A DNA stretch of 64,000 nt, taken from positions 18,225,144 through 18,289,143 of the forward strand of contig OU342634.1 in NCBI GenBank assembly GCA_910589415.1, written 5' to 3'. Under the pieces are notes generated by a model. That model saw only the letters and a program-made list of their open reading frames with translations. It was not told the DNA's origin and searched no databases. Both the position numbers and the translations under genes were made by a program. This DNA comes from Malachius bipustulatus. Its lineage: Eukaryota > Arthropoda > Insecta > Coleoptera > Melyridae. The first letter of the stretch is position 1, and the number at the start of each line of letters is the position of its first letter. Shown one piece after another: positions 43,826-53,042 of the stretch.

Positions 43826-45064
43826 TTAACACATCAGTCGACTCTGCATCTGCGGAATGTAGGAATGATTATTGGTCATTTTTGTGTGGTCTTCATAAAT
43901 ATCCAAATTATCCAATTTATTACTAATGCACTCAAAAAGAGATGTAAAAAAGTTGGGAAAACCATCATAACCTGCAATGAAATAAAAGTTTCATACTGAT
44001 AGAATTGCTACAAACAAGCTCAGTTAAAACGAAATTTAACCTACCTGGATATGCATTGACATCAATAAGTCCATATCTCCCAGTACTAGTTTCAATAACT
44101 ACATCAATTCCTAGCAAGTCCATACAGAAAGCTTCTCGTAGTGTATCAGCAATTAATTTCATCTTTTCAGCGCTTGGTTTTATTCGATTAACATTCACAT
44201 CCTGTGGATCCAATAGTGTCAGGCTACTCTGCGAGCCAGCTTTCGACACATCGCTGCTATTAAAACAAATCGATTCTGCAGAACTCTCATAAAAATTCTT
44301 CAAAGACGGTCTTTCTACGTAAAAGTGCTTCCGTCCCACTATAAAAAGCTTATAGAGAACAGCACCGTGATTGATAAAATTCTGAGCAACACCGGGAATT
44401 TTGCAGTCTTTCAGACCGTTTTCGTTGAATATAATTGACATCTTGTGAGCTTTTGCTCCATGCCCAATGAACGGTTTGCATATGAAAGGATATTTGATGT
44501 TTCCTTCTCTTAATTGCGCAGATAAATCTGTACTATCAGCAGTCAGTGTGCAGTAATCGGGTGTGAAGACATTGTGGTTTTCAAGATTCGTTGATTTAAT
44601 GATACCGTAAGACACATGACGATCCAATAATCGACGAACACAGGGTATTGGATCTAGCACTACGACTGAGGGATTTTTGGTCAAGTAAGTTTCTATTTTA
44701 TGAATCAGGTTGGTGCTCTAAAAAGGAATTATGATTAAGGTTCTGGTTTATTTAACTCCCAAAACTAAAAAAGTAGGTATATACTTACAGCAGCATCACC
44801 TTCTTTTTCAGCAGCAATTATATCAGTTAACTTGTGTAATAAGACACAGAAAGGCTCCTGAATTTCCAAACTACTTGATAAATCCAACTAAAAATAAGTA
44901 GTTAATGGTAAAGTATAAGGAATTAAGCATCCATTTAAACCTACTTTAAGTAAGGTAAACCCATATGCTTTAGCAGAATTTTCAAATTCTATCCAGTCTA
45001 TTTTTTGTAACTTCTTTTCAGGCATCCAGCAAGCGATCCTTCTTTCAGAGACCATGATGTCCAT
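43826..45064 (-). CDS. ITPK1: Inositol-tetrakisphosphate 1-kinase, four exons, 345 aa
   Basis: Exons 45064-44945, 44887-44789, 44717-44045 and 43971-43826, all with GT-AG borders and consistent phases (0, 0, 1), sum to 346 codons including TAA. The N-terminus RRIACWMPEKK and HKLTDIIAAE match the family. The ATP-grasp domain follows with FPFICKPFIGHGAKAHKM, NFINHGAVLYKLF, RPSLKNF, LLGIDVVIE and LIDVNAYPGYDGF, where Asp and Asn of DVN bind magnesium. The enzyme phosphorylates inositol tris- and tetrakisphosphates in the cytosol on the path to InsP6. Length and order agree with animal ITPK1 without the long mammalian tail. The second ATG (45055) is an alternative start, three codons on. No frame damage is seen, so the gene is probably active. 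Confidence 0.93.
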
Positions 45065-45652
45065 CAAATCAAGTGAAAAGCGTAATTCAAACTTTCAATT
45101 TTTCACTTCAGTTGATCTCCAGAAATTACTCCTTTTGATGGGTGTTGGATTGGATTAGAAAATTATCAATACCTAAATAATTAAAAAAAAATGTTGGTAT
45201 AGGTACACATTTTATAAACGATTTGAGTGTTATTCTATATAATAGTTTCAAGTTGACATGGTAAGTACTTCAACAATTTAAAAAGAATTAACTCCAAGGT
45301 TTAATTCATTATTACCATTTACCAGTTACCACCTTACACCTTACTCTTACTAGATTAGGACTTTACCTTACCTACCTTCTGATTCCTCAGTTTTAGGTAA
45401 TAAGTATCCATCACTCCATCAGCAAGCAGCTCTCAAAAGTCTCAAATGTATGTTCTGGCGATGATAATATTTTCGAAATTATGCCCTTTTCAAGTTTTAA
45501 CATAAAAATTTAATTCAATTTCTTACAAAATTAATTGGCTATTGGTTTTGTTTGATGATTACATTACCATTACATGCATGGCATGCATTGCATAGTGCAT
45601 ACAAAACCTGAAACCTGGTTGAGGTTGTTGGAGGGAGGGGAGAAGTAAAGTA
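45065..45652. other. Upstream region of ITPK1
   Basis: No clear TATA box. A set of ACCATTTACCAGTTACCACCTTACAC-like short direct repeats lies at about 45310-45380. Nothing else recognised. Confidence 0.4.
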
Positions 45653-45877
45653 TTTTTTTTTTTTTTTTAAAGGGGGAGCATCGGTCTTCCCTATGTGTCG
45701 CTCCACACCGGTAATATGAGTTTGGAGCCTCTTGCTCATACACTCAGCCTCAAGTATACCAAATAAATAGTAGAAACAACACAGACACCCAGAGCCTTCA
45801 CTGAGAATCGAACTCAGTCCGACGGATCCAGCGATCAAGCAGTTCTCGCTACTTAACCGCGAGGCCACGCCAGGCTC
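45653..45877 (-). mobile_element. tRNA-derived SINE (225 bp) with 12-13-bp target duplication
   Basis: Minus strand: GAGCCTGGCGTGGCCTCGCGG start, B-box GAGTTCGATTCTC, then a body ending GACCGATGCTCCCCCTTT plus poly(A). (G)AGAAGTAAAGTA flanks the element at 45640-45652 and 45878-45890. The tRNA-like head differs from the SINE at 20411, but the last 110 bp or so are alike (CTTGAGGCTG, GGAGCGAC, GACCGATGCTCCC). Confidence 0.85.
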
Positions 45878-46560
45878 GAGAAGTAAAGTAGAAGTTCAAG
45901 ACTTCAAGAAGTTGAAAGTTGAAGTTACTCCCACGCCACTCATATCATAACCACAGAATAGACTAATTAAGTCTATTCTGTGTCATAACCATAGAATCAT
46001 AACCAATTCCTGGCAACCCGTTATACTTATGTATAAACATGGGGATTTGGACAATAAGGCGTTTATTTATATCCCAACTAGGTTTTGCCAAGACACACCT
46101 CCTACTATACCTCAGTCGACCAACAGATATAGTAATAAAACGGCGCACAAACATTTAAGGTCCAAGTAGTCACATCTGTGGGCAGATAGTGCCTTATTTA
46201 TTGGTTACCTGGTTCCGGTAAACCAATGAGAAGGGCATTCTAAGGTTTGTGTATATAATTCTTGTGTATAAGGTCTGTCTACCTGGATTATAAACTTACC
46301 GCGCATTTTTATTACTATATCTTTTGGCCGATGAGGTATAGCCACAGTTAGTTAGTAGCTCTCCTAGGTTGTTTTGTTTTGTTTACAAATTTTATAACCG
46401 CACGCATACTTGACCTTGACGCATACTATTGAACTGGTCGAGGATTGCGCATGCGTGAAGAACCGAAGACGAAGCGACAGGACCTGACAATATTGACAGG
46501 AATGACACATTCATATCAATCTATATCTGGCAACATCGCGGTATGGGTCTGTGTACATTA

Positions 46561-47060
46561 GGGAACTTGTATTACCGACACTGACGCTTACTAGGGTAGC
46601 GCATTCTCATTCTCACAAAAAGTTGGGAATGTCAAATTTAACTTCAAAAACGTCAGATTTTCGATGAACGTCAGGTAGGTTTTATTGTACATCTTGATGA
46701 ATCTTATTTTTAAGTATCAGTATGGAAGGGTCTTATAGGGGTATTAAGATCACACTGCCGTTCGTGTGTCTACCAAGACGTTTTTTCTCCGTAACTATTA
46801 CGTTAGATATCGAGTTGAAAATTATACCCAATAGTCCCAATACTAAAATAGACAGCTTCGTATATCCGATAAACCCGTAATATGTTTTTCATACCCACTT
46901 AAAGAGGATTCCTCGAAATCTATTCGTGTTATTATTTTGTTTCATTTTTCAAACTTCGCTCCTTTCCATTTATTCGATACCTACGCCGGTGACCAAATAT
47001 GCCAAAAATATGACATCCAGCTGTTTAAACATAACCGTGTGTTAGGTAAACGTCAACAAG
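46561..47060 (+). mobile_element. Partial TIR element related to 60773-62582
   Basis: Starts TA|GGGAACTTGTATTACCGACA and ACTAGGGTAGCGCATTCTC, like the left end of the element at 60773. Later parts (46690-47060) match 62180-62540 closely, including CCGTTCGTGTGTCTACCAAG. The right end beyond about 47060 is replaced by other sequence. It lacks the internal GGACGTCC block. Confidence 0.7.
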
Positions 47061-47564
47061 GTATGCCAGCGCGCAGCCTGTTTTTATAAATGATGCTTCA
47101 ATAAGAGCGCAAGATTTGAATTGCGCGCCATATATGACAGTCATAATAATGTCACATATGGTTATGACGTGACGGATCGAAAGTTGACAGATGGGAGTTA
47201 GTAAACATCATAGACCTAGAATATAATGGACGAACCTTTGAGACTAAAATTTGTTGCCAACCGAAGTTAGGCAACCATACATACAAAGTAAGGGCAAAGC
47301 GACGAATTCAATTCAACAAAACAAATTCAAACAAAGAATAATCAAAAATTCCGCATTCTTGGTGTTTTTTGAGTGATAGAACAATAATTAATGTTAATAT
47401 TATTATCTGACATTAGTATAAATAAATAAATATTTATTATTGGCCTTGTATGGAAATTGTAGGTGTATAACAAATAGATCTGATTTTAATATCCATACTG
47501 GTTAAAAGCATATTAATGTTTACTTTAAATATCTTCTCTGTGGATTTAAAATTTAATATTAATA

Positions 47565-47635
47565 ATGGTCCAGTCTTGTGCAGCTTATAATTGTGTAAAT
47601 CGTGTATCAAAATTAACAGATATATATTTTCATAG
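47565..47635 (+). CDS. THAP zinc-finger first exon of a P-type transposase (partial)
   Basis: ATG GTC CAG TCT TGT encodes MVQSCAAYNCVNR and continues to IYFHR, ending at a perfect donor (CATAG|GTAAG). This is the start of a THAP domain (Cys-x4-Cys of the C2CH site, then the Phe-His region). THAP domains give DNA binding to P-element and Kolobok transposases and to several animal host proteins. The following exons with the second Cys/His pair are absent from the 798-bp element. Confidence 0.75.
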
Positions 47636-47847
47636 GTAAGTGAAACATTTTATCTCTGTAATTGTAATAAATAGTTATTCTATTAGAATTACACCATATA
47701 AAAACAAATAATAAAGTCGTGTTATTATAATTTTTATGCATTCATTTTCTTATTCTTTAAAAATAACCATGTTCTTCCTATAAAATACCTATGTGTAATA
47801 AAAACAAAAAATTTGAATTTCGTATTATTTCTTCATTTATATTATTT

Positions 47848-47936
47848 AGTAGTTTTTGCCCTTACAAGAAATGTTGGTTGCCTACCTTACACAATAAGGT
47901 AGGCAACCAACATTTCTTGTAAGGGCAAAAACTACT
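47848..47936. repeat. Perfect 42-bp stem hairpin
   Basis: Arms 47848-47889 and 47895-47936 are fully complementary with a 5-nt loop (CACAA). The hairpin lies inside the P-type element near its right end. If transcribed it would form a perfect precursor-like stem. Confidence 0.9.
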
Positions 47937-48012
47937 CTTACACTGGCAACAAACTTAGTACAGTAAAGCATTGACAACTATCAGTCCATTATATTCTAGG
48001 TCTATGGTAAAC

Positions 48013-48087
48013 ATGGAGCATTACACGGTAGAACAACGCGTCCTGATTATCAAAAATTATTATCAAAATGGCGAAAGTTTAATTGCT
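48013..48087 (+). pseudogene. DUF4817-type helix-turn-helix fragment (Tc1/mariner-like)
   Basis: ATGGAGCATTACACG opens a frame MEHYTVEQRVLIIKNYYQNG, ending in GESLIA. It matches the start of the DUF4817 domain found in many insect mariner-like genes. It is cut at its 5' edge by the P-type element and after 25 codons by another inverted-repeat element (48087-48503). Nothing further of the protein was found. Confidence 0.6.
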
Positions 48088-48503
48088 AAAGTCCGTTTCA
48101 GCGAAACTTGTGCAAAAGTCATAAACCCGTCACAGGTAATCCCACCCTCTGGCCCAGCCTGTGGTCGTCACATAATAGAAGAACTATTTACTTTCGTGTT
48201 GTAAAATTTTGAAGAGAAGGTAAGTCGCAAAGTCGCAATACAGATCTTTATGAAGAACAAGGAGAGGAATATATGCAGGCCTTTCAGCAAACAACCAGTA
48301 ACATTGCATATTTTACATTATAGGGGTAAGCCAGAAATCCCAAACATTTGTTATAGCCAGGTACACAAAATATTAAGTGTATTTATAGGAAAATGCACGT
48401 TTGTAAGTAGGATATTTAGGACCACTCTGGTACTACTTTAGGCGGAGCTTCAAAACTGATGACATTTATGGTTTTTGCACAAGTTTCGCTGAAGCAGACT
48501 TTA
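48087..48503. mobile_element. MITE with inverted ends of about 37 bp
   Basis: The left end TAAAGTCCGTTTCAGCGAA is mirrored at about 48467-48503 (TTCGCTGAAGCAGACTTTA) with few mismatches. It interrupts the DUF4817 fragment. No target duplication recognised. Confidence 0.65.
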
Positions 48504-48967
48504 CTCGGAATTTAACAAGATATTGGTCTCATTAGCAAAGAGTTTTCCTTCTTCTGTCGATTGCATCTTACGACGAAATTTTTTAAATTAGTACCACCGC
48601 AACCTCTAGAGGGCGTTAGCTGACATGTAAGCAAATATAGGGATTTTTATCGGCAAAATATCGGCAAAAAAATTTTTAAAGCAATTGTTTACTTGTCACG
48701 TTCACGTGGTCATTGTTGTCAGTTGTCGTGTTTTAGTTGAAGTTTTAGGTGCACGTGGTCCTGAAGTTTGACTTATTGAGGTTGTTTTCAGACATCGAGA
48801 CCTGCGATCGTCATCAATTGAATTGAACTAAATCATATTTTAGGTTTCCGTCGAACTCGATGAGCCGCCTGTCGGTAGTTTAATTTTTATCACTTAAAAT
48901 TCCGCATTTATCGTAATCAAAAGTTTGCAGTGAAATTGGCAACCCTGCAACTGTCAAATGCTTGTTT

Positions 48968-49792
48968 TAGTGTTGGGAATAATCGCATAATTTTAATAAT
49001 CGATTTTTTTCATTCGAATGATTTTAATAATCGAATGATCATTCGAATGAAACGATTATTTGATGACCCAATTTATACCTATGGTAATGGTAGGTAGGTA
49101 TATAACAATACCTACCTATGCTATTTAACTACTCGTGGGACGAGGAGAAGGATAATAATTCGTCATTCGATTTATTAATAATCGTCATTGTTTTTCCTAA
49201 TTTTATTGTATCACTTATACTTTTTAACAGTTTATGGAATCTGCATGGAAAGTCCCACACCTAGAACCGTAAAAATAAAAAAAATTGTAAAAGAAAAAAG
49301 TCTATAAGAATCGTGAAATTTTTGCCTTCCCTGTCGCCAACTAACGTTAACGTTCCACCCCACACTTATTAAAATAATTCTCAGCTTTTGCACCCCTAGA
49401 TAATATCAATCAACTATTAATCGCTATCGGCGATTATCTAAAATCTAAAATAGCTAGAAATCACGTTACGATTACGATTACCGATACCGATTATACCTGT
49501 ATTCGATTCTATCATCGCGCATACTCCACTCTCGATTCCGATGTTTCATTCGAATACAATAATCGTTGCTAGCGATTATTCTCTCTGCGATTATAGGAGT
49601 GTTTGACTGACTGCTTGACTCGGGCTCGCTCAACGCGCATACGAATACGAACGGAACAATACGAAGACAGTGCCAGTGCTGCATTCCCGGTCGCGATGTT
49701 TCATTCGAATACTAACGGAAATAATCGAATGACGGCGATTATTTCAATAATCGAATTAACGATGATTTTTTATTCGAATGATCCCAACACTA
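48968..49792. mobile_element. hAT-like non-autonomous element, 8-bp target duplication
   Basis: Ends TAGTGTTGGGA and TCCCAACACTA, flanked by GCTTGTTT on both sides (48960-48967 and 49793-49800). The interior repeats ATTCGAATGA and CGATTAT many times. Apparent frames here (e.g. 49603-49956) run past the element end and are not genes. Confidence 0.8.
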
Positions 49793-50161
49793 GCTTGTTT
49801 ATTTGGAACCCGAACCGGTTTCCCCGACCACTGACGGCGTCTGCGTTTATACACGAATTAATTTACCAAGCATGCAAGCTACGAAAACTTGTAATGCGCT
49901 TGCGGACTGCGGAGTATCGCACGCAATCACGCAAAGTAAAGTTATCGGCGCTGTAGCAACGGCGTTTGGCGTTTTACATGATAAAATAAAATAAAAAATA
50001 AATAAAATAACCATAACCTAAAAATTATACATCTGAAATCTGTAAATCAGCAAAATCTAATTAAATGAAACATTGAAACAATAATAAGCGATAATGTCCT
50101 ACTAATGTTCTTAATAGTGTAAAATTATACATTAATAGTTGTTTTAATAAAATTGGCAGAA

Positions 50162-51618
50162 ATGAATCAAGCAGATATTTCTAAATTAGTATCCAAGCTT
50201 AAAATTCCAGTGAACCCCAGACTTCGAAAATTTAGATCAATCAAAGGACCAGAAGAACGACTAAACAAGCTGAGAAAAACAGTAACAGCTCTGATAAAGT
50301 ATGAAAGACTCGAACTGAATTATCCCAGAGCTGATGAAGCCAGAATGTATGCTGAAAGGGTAAGGAACTAACTTTGGTAATAATTCAGATCAGTGGCCAC
50401 CCACATTTTCACTGCATGCAATTTTGGCATTGTTCTAGTCCATTTTCCAATCATGTATGTAGTTTCATAATTTGTAGTTAATTTTTCGTGCAAATGACCT
50501 TTAAATTCTAAGGGTACCATTGAGCGAATAAGGGTGCTGGAGGGAGGAGTAAAACTTGCACCGGCGAACGATTTCTTTCTATCACTTGTCGTTATTAAGA
50601 CCACTCTTATGCCTGTATTCACAAAGCATTCCCTGCCCTGTAATATCTCATAAATAATTAAATAAATGGGACGGAGTTATACAGTTTTTATGCGTTGGAC
50701 TGAGATGGAGATAACTGATTACGTAATTATTGTTTGTGAATACGGGCGTCAATCTAATGAGTCAATCAAGAATGACAAGGAAAAATGTCCAAAAGTCCAC
50801 TGATTTGAAATGACTTTAGTGCAACTTCTGTAATGTTGCACCTTCACAAGGATAATTCCTCTCCAGTCTCCACTAGACAGACCCTCCCTCCCTAAATAGA
50901 GGGGGACTGCTGGAGGAGAATTACTGTTGCGAAGGCGCAACATACTAACTTCTTTTATTTTTTCTATGAACGATTTTACTCTCAGAGTAATCAAAATATA
51001 TTTGTGTTATGGATAAATAGTCAAGTCCTGAAGAGTTATTTTTTGGTTTTTTTTTTTGCACATGATGCATAAAAGTAGAATCTCAAAATTGGTAAAGATA
51101 TAAAAGATATAAAGTCAAGAGAATGTACAATTTTTTACTTGAAAAGATCCCAATAAATGAGATACTTCCTATTTCAGCTGATATCAGATGCAATACGTTA
51201 CGGTGATTGCCACAAATCAACAATGGAAATGGCCGATTATTGGATAATAGAAAAAGAATACATCCATAAACTTTTCAAAGTATTAGTTCCAAGATACGAG
51301 GGCTACACTGTCCCGGTTACAAGATTGTTAAAGGCTCCGACATTATACCCGAAAGGAGATATGAAAGCTGTTTTGGAATTAAGGGGCAACCCTTTCCCAC
51401 CTTTATTTTCAGACACACATAGCAACAGAGGGTTCATTCATAATGTGCTACTAGACGAGGCAAAGAAAGCATACAGAAAAAAGAAATACGCTGAGATTGC
51501 TGAAAAGATTGAGGCAGCAGAACAAAAACTAATAAAACAAACTAACGATGAATTATTAAAAGCTCAAAACACTGGTTCTAACAAGATGGGTGGTGCAGAT
51601 GAAGTTAAAGACAGTTAA
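50162..51618 (+). CDS. mRpL17: Mitochondrial ribosomal protein L17 (bL17m), two exons, 212 aa
   Basis: Exon 1 50162-50359 (ATG, 66 codons), exon 2 51178-51618 ending in TAA, GT-AG intron in phase 0. The sequence carries the bL17 signature: GPEERLNKLRKTVTALIKYE, then RADEARMYAERLISDAIRYGD, MADYWIIEKEYIHKLFKVL and PRYEGYTVPVTRLLK. The protein sits in the large subunit of the mitochondrial ribosome near the exit tunnel. The N-terminal region before GPEERL is short, as in other insects. The C-terminus (about 165-212) is a charged helix not seen in bacterial L17. The ATG at 50162 is the first in-frame AUG. An AATAAA at 51643 follows the stop closely. Confidence 0.93.
50609..50749. repeat. Small MITE in the mRpL17 intron
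   Basis: Inverted ends of about 16 bp: GCCTGTATTCACAAA at 50610 and TTTGTGAATACGGGC ending about 50747. The short internal part has no coding potential. Confidence 0.55.
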
Positions 51619-51642
51619 AATGTCTGCTAGTTTTAAAATAAT

Positions 51643-51648
51643 AATAAA
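51643..51648 (+). terminator. Polyadenylation signal of mRpL17
   Basis: AATAAA 25 bp after the stop codon. Confidence 0.65.
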
Positions 51649-51659
51649 ATGTAAATATG

Positions 51660-53042
51660 AGTGTTTTTTTTACAATTCGAGGTTGAATTACTAAAAGAAT
51701 TACAGCGGGTATTATAAAGGCTCATTAAGTTAACGGACAGATTTCTGTGGCCATTTCTGAAGAAGGTATCGAGTCTAAGTGGAAATGTTTTAAATTTATC
51801 TATTCTTGACATGAAAGGGATTACAAAAATGTTAATAAAAGTCATTTTACGTCGATATTAGCTTCAAAAACGAGCACAGAAATCTGCTCCTTAGCCTAAT
51901 GAGCCTTTGTAATATTGGCTGTATTGTTTTAAATTCCTATACAATATAACAAGGAATATGAGATTGGAAAGGTTTCACTAACAGGGATAGATTAATTTGA
52001 TCGAAATAGATAATTGAGGTTCTACTGAATTCTAATAAGCTTTTTAAATAGAGTAAGAAAATTATTATATTCGCCAAACTCTTGCTCATGTAGAGTGGAA
52101 CATTTTTGTAATAGCTTTCACAATAATAAAACCATGTAGGTACTCTTTCTTAAAAATAGTCATTTATTTAAAAAATTTAATATTGCACACACACACATAA
52201 TAAATTAAGATTAGTAAATCATACCATTTGTAGTGTATGATCAATATTAAATGCATTGAAACTGAGCATTAATCTAAACTATAAAAATACTTTTAATAAT
52301 GATACTCCATATAACAATGCTACAAGTTGGCCAATTTATATTTTAAACAGTCTAATAACAAAGTTATTTTAACTTACAGTAATGGCTTTTTGACTAAAAC
52401 AACTAAAAACTGTTATCAAAAATAACTAACACATTTAAAATATTTATTAACATTGTATAACTGCAAAAAAATTAATGAAATAGTTGTTACCCAGGAACTA
52501 GTAAAGATAGCTAATGACAAAATTTTAAACTTATCTGGGTACAAATTGGACATAAGAAAGTTGAATATTATCCATGATTTAAAATAAATTAGGACTAGAA
52601 ATTTTATAAATAAAGCACCTAATGGAATACTTACCTACCCAAAAGAAAATGTTCACAAGAAGCAAATTTCTTTATAGCAGTCTGAATAAAATAATTAATT
52701 ATTAGTTGTGTAATTGTTGACAAGACTTTCATGAAGGAATAAGGAAGACCACTATAAATAACAGCGACAAAAAAATGATTTTTTAACTAAACAAAAATTG
52801 GCAGTCCCCTGCTTAATAAACGATCACCATATTTTAATCAAAGCAAGCAAATCATGAGGAATAAACCATTTTTGATGAATTTTTAAAGCCACTACTGTAT
52901 ATTAAAAAATTTCATAAGATATCACATGTGATGTAAATGAGTCTCCATTACATTTTCATGATAACTGACACATTTACACTAAGCGCATGTGTCAAAAATC
53001 TGGTCACATAATGATTACTTCGCTCATTATTAACATGCTAAT
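51660..53042. other. Spacer between convergent mRpL17 and PTPMT1
   Basis: AT-rich. No gene or complete repeat recognised. Confidence 0.5.

Larger units (their letters stand above)
47209..48006 (+). mobile_element. P-type DNA transposon, non-autonomous, with THAP exon
   Basis: 23-bp perfect inverted ends start CATAGACCTAGAATATAATG (47209-47231 and 47984-48006). The 8-bp target duplication is GTAAACAT (47201-47208 and 48007-48014). A 10-bp subterminal inverted pair is TTTGTTGCCA/TGGCAACAAA (about 47248 and 47945). CA...TG ends, an 8-bp duplication and subterminal repeats are hallmarks of the P superfamily. Only the first THAP exon remains, so the element of 798 bp is a deletion derivative. Confidence 0.8.

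Noticed and set aside
45952..45982. 13-bp stem hairpin CACAGAATAGACT
   Set aside because: Short palindrome in AT-rich DNA with no further context; not informative.
49603..49956. 117-codon frame
   Set aside because: It runs across the right end of the hAT-like element and has no recognisable motif.
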